Counted from the first letter of the stretch, positions 1-7,963 are shown. The stretch: DNA of 34,035 bases from an uncultured Clostridia bacterium (GCA_944363615.1 CALVUQ010000018.1:1-34035), one strand, 5' to 3'. The notes: generated by a model not told the origin, from the sequence alone. Program-made: numbers and translations.

Positions 1-241
1 AGTGAGTTGCGATATGATACGGATAGTTGTAATTATACGGGGAGAAGCAAGGAGAATAATCGAAAGGCGTTAGAAAACAAAATAATCTTATATAAATAAA
101 CCTAATAGGATTTTGGGAAGAAGATAAGGTTTAACTGCCGTAAAATACACAGGGGAAGCGGATTAAAAGGATATCGCCTTAGAACAGGAAGGCGAGACTG
201 CAAGAGAAAACGGAAAGGAATAAAAAGCGGTGCAAAAACGG
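1..241. other. Left-edge noncoding stretch
   Basis: No convincing gene. The + strand is purine-rich. A hairpin CGCCTT/AAGGCG lies at 175-194 without a following T-tract. A 65-residue open frame on the minus strand here has no Shine-Dalgarno site or family resemblance. It is probably the 3' flank of a gene outside the window plus the upstream region of the MATE gene. Confidence 0.5.
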
Positions 242-270
242 TTGCGTTAAAAATTATAAAGATATATAAT
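242..270 (+). promoter_or_regulatory. Promoter of the MATE gene
   Basis: TTGCGT at 242-247, a 17-nt spacer and a perfect TATAAT at 265-270 predict a transcription start near 277. An in-frame ATG at 269 overlaps this -10 box, so it cannot be the translation start of this transcript. That favours the ATG at 302. Confidence 0.7.
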
Positions 271-301
271 GATGTGCGGAATTTCGGTAAACGGAGCACT
301 A

Positions 302-1726
302 ATGAAAAGAGTCAATGACCTTGGAAACGATAAGATGTTTCCGCTTATATTAAGGCTGGTAATTCCTTCGATGTTGGCTCAGCTTGTAAACGTGCTGTAC
401 GGTATAGTGGACAGGATATTTATAAGCCGTATGGCGGACGGCGAGCTTGCTCTTGCGGGAGTGGGAGTATGCGGGCCGATAGTAACGCTTATAACAAGTT
501 TCAGTTTTTTGCTTGGGCTGGGCGGAGCGCCTTTGCTTGCAATGAAACTGGGCGAAGGGGACAAGAGTACCGGCGAAAAGATATTGTTCAATTGCTTTTT
601 CGCGTTGATAGTGGTGGCGGTAACGTTGGCCGCGTTTTTTTTGATATTCAAAAAACCTTTGTTGTTTGCGTTCGGCGCAAGTGAAGACACCATAGCGTAC
701 GCGGAAGAATATCTTACGATATATCTGTTCGGCAGCGTATTCGCGTTGTTAAGCGTGGGGCTTAACAATTTTATAACGGCGCAGGGGTTCAGTAAGACCG
801 CCATGGGGACGGTTGTGATAGGCGCGGCGATTAACGTGGCGCTTGACCCGATTTTTATTTTCACGTTTTCCATGGGAACTAAAGGCGCGGCCGTCGCAAC
901 GGTAATAGCACAGTTTTTCTCCTGCGCGTGGGCGGTGGCGTTTCTGATTCTGTCCAAGAAGGCGGACGTCAGACTTAGGATTCAGCGGCTTTCCGCTAAA
1001 ATTATGGGGCGTGTGATGAAGCTGGGATTTTCGCCGTTTGTGATAATCGCGACGGACAGCGTGTTGTTTATCGTACTCAATTCCGTACTGCAGCGCACGG
1101 GCGGGGCGGACGGAGACGTGTTTGTGGCGGCGGCGACGATAGTGGTAAGTTACATGCAGATGATAACGATGCCCATGGGGGGACTTACGATGGCATGCCA
1201 GCCCGTAGTAAGCTTTAACTTCGGCGCGCGTAAATCGCAAAGGGTAAAACGCGCCGTGCTGGACGCGCTTATCGTATGTCTTGTGTTTACGGTAATCATG
1301 ACCGTAGTGTCGCAATTTCTGCCGCAGTATTTCGTGCGTATTTTTTCGGATGACGCCGCAGTAAGCGCGGTCGCGGTGCGCGGAATGCGCGTCTATACCG
1401 CGGGAATAATAATTCTGTCGGTGCAATATGTGGCGGTGGATTTGCTTATAGCGTTGGGCGTAATAGGTCCCGCGACTTTTTTGTCGATGTTCCGTAAAAT
1501 AGCGATAATTACGCTTACAGCGGTGCTTCCGCTTTACCTGGGCAGCTTTGCCGCGTTCTACGCCGAGCCCTTAATAGATACTTTAAGCGGGATTCTGGCA
1601 GGGTTCGTATTTTGCGCCGTGTTCTTCAAGACCTTGAGAAAACACGACGCTCCCCTTGCGGCCCCGTCGGCAGAAGCCTTTAAGGAAAAACGCGACGACG
1701 TTAAGAAGGGTGCCGAAAAAGCCTGA
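302..1726 (+). CDS. MATE family multidrug/Na+ antiporter
   Basis: An integral membrane exporter of the MATE (MatE/DinF/NorM) family, which expels cationic drugs and metabolites in exchange for Na+ or H+. The 474-residue protein has the usual length and about 12 hydrophobic segments. Family features include the N-terminal LRLVIPSMLAQLVNVLYGIVDR stretch near residues 15-37 and the second-half pattern GLTMACQPVVSFNFGARKS, which echoes the internal two-fold repeat. I chose the ATG at 302 over the in-frame ATG at 269 because GGAG sits 5 nt upstream and the earlier ATG lies in the -10 element. The C-terminal ~30 residues are charged and probably cytoplasmic. It appears monocistronic, with its own promoter and a strong terminator. 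Substrate cannot be told from sequence. Confidence 0.93.
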   Translation: MKRVNDLGNDKMFPLILRLVIPSMLAQLVNVLYGIVDRIFISRMADGELALAGVGVCGPIVTLITSFSFLLGLGGAPLLAMKLGEGDKSTGEKILFNCFFALIVVAVTLAAFFLIFKKPLLFAFGASEDTIAYAEEYLTIYLFGSVFALLSVGLNNFITAQGFSKTAMGTVVIGAAINVALDPIFIFTFSMGTKGAAVATVIAQFFSCAWAVAFLILSKKADVRLRIQRLSAKIMGRVMKLGFSPFVIIATDSVLFIVLNSVLQRTGGADGDVFVAAATIVVSYMQMITMPMGGLTMACQPVVSFNFGARKSQRVKRAVLDALIVCLVFTVIMTVVSQFLPQYFVRIFSDDAAVSAVAVRGMRVYTAGIIILSVQYVAVDLLIALGVIGPATFLSMFRKIAIITLTAVLPLYLGSFAAFYAEPLIDTLSGILAGFVFCAVFFKTLRKHDAPLAAPSAEAFKEKRDDVKKGAEKA

Positions 1727-1795
1727 GCCTGGGGGCAGCGAAGTTCGTTCCGCTGAGGCAGTCTTTATTAAACCTTAAATTGTCTGAAAAATAAA

Positions 1796-1862
1796 AAACT
1801 CCTCGATTTTGTCGTCATAAAAGCGCTTAAAGCGCCGTACGACAAAAAAAACGGGGAGTTTT
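1796..1862 (+). terminator. Long hairpin between convergent genes
   Basis: A long, slightly interrupted stem: 1796-1815 (AAACTCCTCG then TTTTGTCGT) pairs with 1837-1862 (ACGAC, A-run, CGGGGAGTTTT), with an inner AGCGCTTAAAGCGC element. It ends in TTTTGATTTT. It probably stops MATE transcripts and may work both ways, since the next gene converges on it. Confidence 0.75.
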
Positions 1863-1987
1863 GATTTTAATCTTAGGATTTTAAGAAAATGTTGAGTTGA
1901 CTACTGAAATACCATGCGGGTAAGCGCTGCAATGTAAGCCGGGGGAAAGCGGTAACTATAATTTTTACGGCTTAGGTCGGATTTACT

Positions 1988-3100
1988 TCAGCTTTTAAGG
2001 TTGCCGTTTTTGGCGTTTTCAATGCCCTTAAGCATCATAAGCGCGGGCTCGAATTTCGGGTCCGCCTCAAGACAAGCCTTAAAGTCCGCTTCGGCGCCTT
2101 CAGGGTCGTTCATTCCAAGACGGGTAAGCGCGCGGTAGTAGAGAAAGTAATTGTATTTTTTAAGCGGATTTTTAAAAGCCTCGTTAATGATGCGGTAATT
2201 GTCCGATAACAGTTTTACTCTGGTTTCGAAGTCGGCGGAAGGAGCCATCGACATTCTTGCCGAAATGTTGAGAAGCAGAATCTCCTCATCGTCGGGAAAG
2301 GAGTCCAGCAGTTTTTCGGTGCCGCTGAGCGCGTAGGAGTAGTCGCCCAAAGCCAGCGCCCGCTGATATTTGGCGGTTTCGCGGCTGATGCCTTTTTCGT
2401 TTTTTTCGCATTTCCATTCCACAAACGGGCGGTACCAGTCGGCGACAAGCGGATCTTCGCCGTTGAGTTCCGCCGCGGTGCAGCAGATATTGTCGCCGTA
2501 TCGCGCCGAGTTTACTGCGGCAAAAACTTCGGGCGTATGAATTTTAGCCTTAAGGCTGTCGTAAAGGTCGTGCTCCACCGGCGCGCCCATCAGGAAAACG
2601 TAGGGGAAGTAGACAAACCACATTGCTTTAAGTTCCGCCGTGGCGGTGTTAAGACTGACGCACGCGCAAGGCATCTCGTAAAGAGTGAGTTTTTCGGGAA
2701 GAGTTGCGTTCTCTCCGCTTATTTCGCCGCTTTTTACCTTATGTGCCCATAAAGGCGAACCCGCGTCGAATTTATATGCGGTATTTCCGTTTTTGTCCTT
2801 GACTTCGTAAACGTGTTCGAAGTTTTTTGCCGTTTCGTCCGCGGTGTAGAAGGAACACCCGTACTTTACAAGGGTTTTTGAAAGCCGTTTAAGCTCCTTA
2901 AGATCAAAAAGGCATCTATAAGAGTAAAGCGAGAAAAGCAGATTGCGTTTTTCGCGGTAGCTTAAATCCGACCTGTCCGTGCAGGAGTAGCTTAATTTTA
3001 TAAGGTAGTCAAGCCCTTTAGTGTCGTCTGAGGCAGCTTCTTCCTCGTTTTGTTCCGCGACGTCGTTAATCAAGGCGGCGTCTTTTTCTTTTTCGTCCAT
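1988..3100 (-). CDS. Hypothetical protein with C-terminal TPR-like repeats
   Basis: A 370-residue soluble protein without signal peptide or membrane segment. The first ~25 residues are strongly acidic (E/D-rich). The middle part (about 30-240) matches nothing I recognise and has several cysteines. The last ~120 residues look helical and TPR-like: a stretch reading YFLYYRALTRLGMNDPEGAEADF followed by EADPKFEPALMMLKG has the alternating small/aromatic pattern of tetratricopeptide repeats, suggesting a protein-protein interaction role. It lies 109 nt downstream of the aldo/keto reductase on the same strand and could be read through from it. A weak AGGA precedes the ATG. Function unknown. Confidence 0.75.
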   Translation of the reverse strand: MDEKEKDAALINDVAEQNEEEAASDDTKGLDYLIKLSYSCTDRSDLSYREKRNLLFSLYSYRCLFDLKELKRLSKTLVKYGCSFYTADETAKNFEHVYEVKDKNGNTAYKFDAGSPLWAHKVKSGEISGENATLPEKLTLYEMPCACVSLNTATAELKAMWFVYFPYVFLMGAPVEHDLYDSLKAKIHTPEVFAAVNSARYGDNICCTAAELNGEDPLVADWYRPFVEWKCEKNEKGISRETAKYQRALALGDYSYALSGTEKLLDSFPDDEEILLLNISARMSMAPSADFETRVKLLSDNYRIINEAFKNPLKKYNYFLYYRALTRLGMNDPEGAEADFKACLEADPKFEPALMMLKGIENAKNGNLKS

Positions 3101-3209
3101 ATTGAAAAGTCCTGAAAAAATTATTTTATGTCCTGATTGCGGGCTTTTGCGGCATATTTACGCCTTTGCAAGCCTTTTGTAAGTCCGTTAATGCCCGTTT
3201 TGCGGCCCT

Positions 3210-4064
3210 TTATCTCTTTTTGCCGAAGTTAAGGGGATGAGAGCCGTACCGATGTTCGGGTATGGAGGCGATAAGCGCAAAATCCTCTTCGTCCAGCTCA
3301 AACGAGAATATGTCGGCGTTTTCGCGGATACGGTCTGCGTGCACCGATTTGGGAAGGGGCAGAATACCGCGCTGCAGTTCCCACCTGAGGCATACCTGGG
3401 ACGCCGTGACGTTGTGTTTCTTTGCAACGGCGGCAAGCTGAGGATTTTTGTCCGCCTCGCCTTTAAGAATGGGACGCCATGCTTCCACGACAATGCCGCG
3501 ACTAAAGCAGTAATCCACGGTTTCGTCCTGCCTAAGCGCGGGATGAAGCTCTATCTGATTGACGGCGGGCGTCATGCCGCTTTCCTCGATAAGGTAGTCG
3601 ATATGTTCGGGCAGGAAATTGCTTACGCCTGCGGAACGGATCAGTTTCTGAGCCTTAAGTTCGGCAAAAGCTTTCCAGGTGCCCTTGTTAAGTTCGCGGT
3701 AATCATGCTCGTGTCCTGCGGGTATGGGCCAGTGGATAAGGTAAAGATTGACGTAACCCAGCCCCAGATTTTTATAGCTTTTTTCAAAAGCGCGCATTGT
3801 GTTGTCGTAGCCCTGGTCGTCGTTCCACACCTTGGTGGTGACGAATACGTCGTCGCGGTTAACGCCGCTGTCGCGTATTGCCTCGCCCACGGACCGTTCG
3901 TTACCGTAGAAAGCGGCAGTGTCCACGTGGCGGTAACCCGTTTTAAGCGCCTCGCGCACGGCGTCGTAGCATTCTTGTCCGTCGCGGCTAAGGAAAGTCC
4001 CGAACCCCACGCAGGGAATGGTAAAGCCGTCGTTAAGCTTGTAAACGTCGGATAAACTTTTCAT
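3210..4064 (-). CDS. Aldo/keto reductase
   Basis: An NADPH-dependent cytosolic oxidoreductase reducing aldehydes or ketones, of the AKR superfamily (2,5-diketo-gluconate reductase-like, AKR5). Length is 284 residues, typical of the family. The catalytic tetrad is visible: Asp48 and Tyr53 in DTAAFYGNE, Lys77 in VTTKVWN and His110 in LYLIHWP. AGVSNF and NQIELHP are further family signatures, and the C-terminal LPKSVHADRI segment contacts the 2'-phosphate of NADPH in relatives. The start has a strong AGGAGG 8-9 nt upstream and a good promoter behind it. Natural substrate unknown. Confidence 0.95.
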   Translation of the reverse strand: MKSLSDVYKLNDGFTIPCVGFGTFLSRDGQECYDAVREALKTGYRHVDTAAFYGNERSVGEAIRDSGVNRDDVFVTTKVWNDDQGYDNTMRAFEKSYKNLGLGYVNLYLIHWPIPAGHEHDYRELNKGTWKAFAELKAQKLIRSAGVSNFLPEHIDYLIEESGMTPAVNQIELHPALRQDETVDYCFSRGIVVEAWRPILKGEADKNPQLAAVAKKHNVTASQVCLRWELQRGILPLPKSVHADRIRENADIFSFELDEEDFALIASIPEHRYGSHPLNFGKKR

Positions 4065-4088
4065 CTTTATATCCTCCTTTTTCTTTAA

Positions 4089-4117
4089 ATTATATCAAAG
4101 GCGGGGGTTAAGGTCAA
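4089..4117 (-). promoter_or_regulatory. Promoter of the aldo/keto reductase
   Basis: Read on the minus strand: TTGACC at 4117-4112, a 17-nt spacer and perfect TATAAT at 4094-4089. It points at the reductase start 25 nt away, with AGGAGG between. Confidence 0.8.
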
Positions 4118-4138
4118 ATCTTTTGTCCCGATTAACGG

Positions 4139-4167
4139 TTGCAAAATATTCCGTAAAATTGTATAAT
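4139..4167 (+). promoter_or_regulatory. Upstream promoter (P1) of the two-component operon
   Basis: TTGCAA at 4139-4144, 17-nt spacer, TATAAT at 4162-4167. It is divergent from the reductase promoter and ~150 nt upstream of the response regulator, so it may give a longer leader transcript. Confidence 0.6.
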
Positions 4168-4196
4168 GTATCGGTAAGGGCGGAAAATAGCGTCAA

Positions 4197-4260
4197 TAAT
4201 CGCTTTTTCACGATTTGTTCACGCGTTAGTAATCGCTTTTTCCTAAGTGTGAATTATAAT
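4197..4260 (+). promoter_or_regulatory. Direct-repeat site with downstream promoter (P2) for the two-component operon
   Basis: The 13-mer TAATCGCTTTTTC occurs exactly twice, at 4197-4209 and 4230-4242, 33 bp (about three helical turns) apart. The second copy covers the place of a -35 box for the perfect -10 TATAAT at 4255-4260, which has no consensus -35. This is how OmpR/PhoB-type regulators activate promoters, so the site is a candidate for autoregulation by the encoded response regulator. The repeats and -10 are seen directly; the binding protein is inferred. Confidence 0.6.
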
Positions 4261-4319
4261 GTTAAGAAAGGTCGGCGCGAACTGCGCTTTTGCGGCCTTA
4301 AGTAAAGGGGAGATTTTAT

Positions 4320-4982
4320 ATGGCAAAGATTCTGATTGTCGACGACGAGGAAAAAATCCGCACGGTACTGAAAGAGTATGCCGAGTTCGAGGGGCACGAG
4401 TGCGACGAGGCGGAAGACGGCATGCAGGCCGTTTCCATGGCAAAAAGCGGTAATTACGATATTATAATCATGGACGTCATGATGCCCAAACTGGACGGCT
4501 ATTATGCGGTAAAGGAAATACGCAAATTCAGTTCCGTACCCGTGATAATGCTGTCTGCCAGAGTGGAAGAATACGACCGCCTTTTCGGTTTCGAAGTGGG
4601 CGTGGACGACTACGTTACCAAGCCCTTTTCGCCGAAGGAGGTCATGGCGCGCATTGCGGCAGTGCTTAAGCGCAGCAAGCCCGCAAAAACTTCCTCCATC
4701 GTGTCGGACGGACTGGAAATCGACATGGCGGGCAGAAACGTTTACGTCGACGGCGAGAAAGTCAATATGACGCCCAAAGAGTACGAGCTGCTTTTTTATC
4801 TTGCCGAAAACAAGGGTATCGCCATCTCGCGCGAACAGCTTTTAAGCAACGTCTGGGGTTATGATTTTTACGGCGACGACCGTACGGTTGACACTCACAT
4901 CAAGATGTTGCGCTCTTCTTTGGGGAAATACCGCGACAAAATTGTCACGCTGAGGGGCTTAGGGTATAAAATAGAGCTTTAG
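4320..4982 (+). CDS. Response regulator, OmpR/PhoB family
   Basis: A cytoplasmic transcription factor of a two-component system, 220 residues. The receiver domain (1-118) has the acidic pair Asp8-Asp9, the phospho-acceptor Asp52 (MDVMMP context), the Ser of MLSAR and the conserved Lys of TKPFSP. The C-terminal winged helix (about 125-220) shows the typical MTPKEYELLFYLAENKG, SREQLLSNVWGYDF and RTVDTHIKMLRSSLGK motifs, ending in VTLRGLGYKIEL. AGGGGAG precedes the ATG. The sensor kinase follows 62 nt downstream and is surely its partner. Stimulus and regulon are unknown; the repeat pair upstream may be its binding site. Confidence 0.96.
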   Translation: MAKILIVDDEEKIRTVLKEYAEFEGHECDEAEDGMQAVSMAKSGNYDIIIMDVMMPKLDGYYAVKEIRKFSSVPVIMLSARVEEYDRLFGFEVGVDDYVTKPFSPKEVMARIAAVLKRSKPAKTSSIVSDGLEIDMAGRNVYVDGEKVNMTPKEYELLFYLAENKGIAISREQLLSNVWGYDFYGDDRTVDTHIKMLRSSLGKYRDKIVTLRGLGYKIEL

Positions 4983-5044
4983 ATTGTCTTAAAGCGAGGT
5001 TTTGCGTTACGGATAACAAAAAACAAAAACACCGCGGCAGTCTT

Positions 5045-6562
5045 ATGTACCGCACATGGCTGTACTTTATCGGCATGACCATCGTCGTGCTGGCTTTTTT
5101 GTGGACTACCGAGGTCATATTTTTCAAAGCCTACTACCAGGAAATGAAGGAACACGAAATAAGCAAGGCCTGCGCCACCGTTGTCGACCGTTTTACCGGC
5201 GTCGTGGACGAGGATTTCGTCCGCTCGATCGAAGGGACGATAAATTCCAATTCCCTGATATTCGCCATGTTTACCATAGACGACGGCACGCCCGTTTCGG
5301 AAGCGGATAAGGACGATATCCATATTCTGCTTTATAAGGACCCCGTAAGCTGGCAGTTCGACGAAAATTCCTTAGGCGGACAAAGCGAATTCGGCGCCGA
5401 TTTCAAGCCCGAAAAGGAATATTTTCTGCTTGCCAGCGAAAACGGCGATAAACCGTTTTTCTATAGGGTACGCAGGGACAAATCTGATTCCTATACGTTT
5501 GTAACGGGCACAAGAAAAATGACCACGTCGGGCGTGGTTTATTTCTATTCGTCCTATATGATGGTGCCCATGGACATCACAATAGCGCTTCTTGCCAATC
5601 AGCTTGTGCTTGTTACCTGCATTTGCGTAATAGTTTCCGTGCTTCTTTCCTACGCGCTTTCCAAAAACATCACCCGACCCATTACGGAATTCGCCGCTAC
5701 CGCCGCGCTTTTGGGCAAAGGCGAAAAAGTTAAGTTCGCTTCCACCGGTTACAACGAGTTTGACGAGCTTGCCAAAGCCCTCAACCATTCCGCCGAAGAA
5801 CTGGAAAAAACGGAAAAGCTGCGGCGCGATTTCCTTGCAAACGTCAGCCACGATTTAAGGACTCCGCTTACCATGGTAAAAGCCTACGCCGAAATGATTC
5901 GCGACATTTCGGGCGGCGACGCTAAAAAGCGCTCCGAGCACTGCCGCGTAATAATCGACGAAGTGGACAGACTTACTTTGCTGGTCAACGACTTACTGGA
6001 TTTGTCCAAACTTCAGGCGGGCACGCGCGAGCCCGAGTTCAAACGCGTTAACCTCAGCGATATCGTCAAATACGTCATGGAAAGATTTTCCATTCTGTCC
6101 ACGCGCGACGGATATAATTTCGTTCTGGACCTTGACGAAAACTGCTTCGTCGAGTGCGACGAACGTATGGTGGAACAGATTTTCTACAATCTTATCGGCA
6201 ACGCGGTCAGCTACACTGGGGCAGACAAAAAGGTCACGGTGCGCGTAAAACGCACGGGCGAAAAGGTACGCGTGGAAATCGGAGACACGGGAAGGGGAAT
6301 AGCTCCGTCCGAAAGGGATAAAATCTGGGACAGATATTACCGTTCCAGCCAGGCCAAGCGTGCCGTCGTGGGCAGTGGAATCGGACTGTCGATAGTTAAA
6401 AATCTGCTGATACTGCATAAGGCGGAGTTCGGCATAGATTCGGTGATAAACAACGGCTCCACTTTCTGGTTTATGCTGCCGTATAAAAACGCGCCGTCCC
6501 GGGAAACAGCGCCCGCCGCGGAAGAGGAAAAGCCGCCGCGCAGAAAAAGCAAATCGCAGTAA
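5045..6562 (+). CDS. Membrane sensor histidine kinase
   Basis: The kinase partner of the preceding regulator, 505 residues from this ATG. Order: TM1 (about 5-28), an extracytoplasmic sensor region (about 29-175), TM2 (about 178-208), HAMP, HisKA with phospho-acceptor His269 (VSHDLRTPLT), then HATPase_c with N-box (NLIGNAVSYT), DTGRGI and GSGIGLSI. This is the VanS/ResE type. The start is uncertain. No Shine-Dalgarno site stands before this ATG, and the frame is open upstream to the regulator's stop without any ATG, GTG or TTG. The hidden residues (TDNKKQKHRGSL) look like a normal basic N-terminus, and GAGGT lies at 4995-4999. A non-canonical start cannot be excluded. The C-terminus ends in a basic tail. 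Confidence 0.94.
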   Translation: MYRTWLYFIGMTIVVLAFLWTTEVIFFKAYYQEMKEHEISKACATVVDRFTGVVDEDFVRSIEGTINSNSLIFAMFTIDDGTPVSEADKDDIHILLYKDPVSWQFDENSLGGQSEFGADFKPEKEYFLLASENGDKPFFYRVRRDKSDSYTFVTGTRKMTTSGVVYFYSSYMMVPMDITIALLANQLVLVTCICVIVSVLLSYALSKNITRPITEFAATAALLGKGEKVKFASTGYNEFDELAKALNHSAEELEKTEKLRRDFLANVSHDLRTPLTMVKAYAEMIRDISGGDAKKRSEHCRVIIDEVDRLTLLVNDLLDLSKLQAGTREPEFKRVNLSDIVKYVMERFSILSTRDGYNFVLDLDENCFVECDERMVEQIFYNLIGNAVSYTGADKKVTVRVKRTGEKVRVEIGDTGRGIAPSERDKIWDRYYRSSQAKRAVVGSGIGLSIVKNLLILHKAEFGIDSVINNGSTFWFMLPYKNAPSRETAPAAEEEKPPRRKSKSQ

Positions 6563-6789
6563 ATTCCGTGCGCCGAAATAAACCGATATCGGCAGTAACT
6601 TCGGTAAAAATCCGTTTTTCCTCCGTGGGGAGGGAAGAAAAGGGGCGCGGAAAGATCTTAAATTCTGCTTTGCGCGGATTTTAAAAGTTTTTAATTCCCT
6701 TATCATAATGTTATCACATTTCACGGCTATACTTCATCGTAGATATAAGAACCTTATATCTCTCACATTTCTTCCTTTATTTAAATAGG
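6563..6789. other. Noncoding stretch after the kinase gene
   Basis: No gene seen. It holds a perfect AT-rich inverted repeat at 6742-6760 (GATATAAG, AAC, CTTATATC) with no T-tract that would make it an intrinsic terminator. It could be an operator or an RNA-stability hairpin. Confidence 0.4.
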
Positions 6790-6819
6790 AAAACCGTCCC
6801 TGTTCCCGGGGACGGTTTT
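6790..6819 (+). terminator. Perfect 11-bp terminator, likely bidirectional
   Basis: AAAACCGTCCC (6790-6800) and GGGACGGTTTT (6809-6819) form a perfect stem with an 8-nt loop, between convergent genes. The A/T flanks allow use on either strand. Its sequence closely resembles the terminator at 13538-13567. Confidence 0.85.
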
Positions 6820-6870
6820 CCGTTAAGCAGTTTTCGTGGGGTTTTAATTAATCTGTACAAGTCTTTTTGA

Positions 6871-6897
6871 AAACAGCTTTTTTACTGCAAGCTGTTT
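6871..6897 (-). terminator. Terminator of the 215-residue membrane protein
   Basis: AAACAGCTT (6871-6879) pairs with AAGCTGTTT (6889-6897), just past the stop codon of the minus-strand gene. On the minus strand the hairpin is followed by a short T-containing stretch, so it is a modest terminator. Confidence 0.5.
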
Positions 6898-6905
6898 TTC
6901 CACTT

Positions 6906-7553
6906 TCAGTCGCGGTCGTAAAAATCTTCTACGTCTTCGTTTTCGGCGTAAGTTTTAAGATTGGTTTCGGGTTTGTCGGCTTCTGTTTCCGTCTTTTTGT
7001 CTTCGTTCGCGTTTTCCTCTTCTTTAAGTTCGTCCTCAAGCGGGATAAATTCAAGCGATTTGTCGTAAACTTTAAATGAAACGTCTTTTATGAAGAAAGC
7101 GCAGATCGCCGCTGCCAAAGAAGTTACCGCCAGACCGAACGAATGCCACGAAAAAGCGTAAATCAAAAAACAGATGTGCAGCAGCGCGCACGCGGCATAA
7201 AGATAAAACTGCCATTCGATTACAGAGTAGGTGTGTTTTTCAAAACCCAGTTTAGGCTGATTGTTTTTGTAAATGACCTTCTGTATCCGATATCGGGTAA
7301 AGGAAAATATAAAGGCAACAACGCTTAAGACTGCGGTGAAAATCATGATCAGTACGTAAAGCGATATAAGCGGAAGATAATTTTTCTCGTCAAAAACGCG
7401 CATCGCTTCCGATTTAAGCACAAGCGGCGGGATTATAAACAGAATCAAAGCCGCAACGTACAGCATCGTACGCAAATTCTGGGCGGACTTAAGCTCCTTT
7501 TCGCTTTTGCCGCAAATGTATTTGCCTTGTAACTTATCTTTTTTGTCGTTCAT
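6906..7553 (-). CDS. Hypothetical four-TM membrane protein with acidic tail
   Basis: A 215-residue protein I do not recognise. It has a basic, Cys-containing N-terminus (1-28), four hydrophobic segments (about 30-46, 60-86, 114-134, 138-156) and a ~50-residue Glu/Asp/Lys-rich C-terminal tail that is probably cytoplasmic and disordered. No Shine-Dalgarno site precedes the ATG. Instead a -10-like TATACT ends only 6 nt before it, suggesting a leaderless mRNA if this promoter is used. The alternative ATG at codon 30 would remove the soluble N-terminus and leave TM1 at the very start, so I prefer the long form. Function unknown. Confidence 0.7.
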   Translation of the reverse strand: MNDKKDKLQGKYICGKSEKELKSAQNLRTMLYVAALILFIIPPLVLKSEAMRVFDEKNYLPLISLYVLIMIFTAVLSVVAFIFSFTRYRIQKVIYKNNQPKLGFEKHTYSVIEWQFYLYAACALLHICFLIYAFSWHSFGLAVTSLAAAICAFFIKDVSFKVYDKSLEFIPLEDELKEEENANEDKKTETEADKPETNLKTYAENEDVEDFYDRD

Positions 7554-7559
7554 ATATTC

Positions 7560-7588
7560 AGTATAGCACCGCGAAAAACTTCAGTAAA
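7560..7588 (-). promoter_or_regulatory. Possible leaderless promoter
   Basis: On the minus strand, TTTACT (7588-7583), 17 nt, TATACT (7565-7560). The expected transcription start falls on or next to the ATG at 7553, with no room for a ribosome site. Confidence 0.45.
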
Positions 7589-7619
7589 GAGAAAAGAGGG
7601 CCGAAAAACGTTTTTTTTC

Positions 7620-7648
7620 TTTACAAAGTCTTCGATAGGTGGTATAAT
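7620..7648 (+). promoter_or_regulatory. Promoter of the 72-residue membrane protein
   Basis: TTTACA (7620-7625), 17-nt spacer, TATAAT (7643-7648). It is followed by AAAGGAGGT just before the ATG at 7684. Confidence 0.8.
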
Positions 7649-7683
7649 TCAGTATACAGTTAAATAAAGGAGGTATATAAAAT

Positions 7684-7902
7684 ATGGCTAAAAGCGATTA
7701 TTTCGGATTGGGTTATCTTATCAGCGTGATTCTTGCGATTATTCCCGTGACTTCCTGGATTTGCGGCGCAATCACCAGATTCGGCGAGGGTAAGATTATT
7801 GCGGGAATTCTTCGTCTGGTGTTGGGATGGAACATTATTTGGATTGTCGACCTCATCCTTATGATATTAAGTAAACACATTCTTCGTCTGTTGCCCATTT
7901 AA
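7684..7902 (+). CDS. Small hydrophobic membrane protein
   Basis: A 72-residue protein with two predicted membrane helices (about 8-30 and 40-65) joined by a short polar loop with RFGEGK, and no signal cleavage site. The strong AAAGGAGG, consensus-like promoter and downstream terminator make it a genuine single-gene transcript. The size and two-helix plan recall small membrane proteins of the Pmp3/YqaE or TM2 type, but the characteristic motifs are not evident, so no family is assigned. Confidence 0.8.
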   Translation: MAKSDYFGLGYLISVILAIIPVTSWICGAITRFGEGKIIAGILRLVLGWNIIWIVDLILMILSKHILRLLPI

Positions 7903-7927
7903 TTCGCAGTCTGAAATCGATAAAACG

Positions 7928-7963
7928 GCGGGGTCCGATATTCGCGGCTCCGCTTTTTATTTT
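7928..7963 (+). terminator. Terminator of the small membrane protein gene
   Basis: GCGGGG (7928-7933) pairs with CTCCGC (7948-7953), extended by an inner CCG/CGG. It is followed by TTTTTATTTT. Confidence 0.75.

Noticed and set aside
102..299. 65-residue minus-strand ORF at the left edge
   Set aside because: Overlaps the MATE promoter, has no ribosome site and no family resemblance; composition fits chance.
269..301. Upstream ATG as start of the MATE gene
   Set aside because: It overlaps the TATAAT box of the gene's own promoter and lacks a Shine-Dalgarno site; the ATG at 302 has GGAG.
749..1426. 225-residue minus-strand ORF inside the MATE gene
   Set aside because: Arg/His-rich shadow translation antisense to a clear transporter; no start signals.
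3237..4055. 272-residue + strand ORF antisense to the aldo/keto reductase
   Set aside because: Mirrors the reductase codons and has no motif; the reductase has a full catalytic tetrad and promoter.
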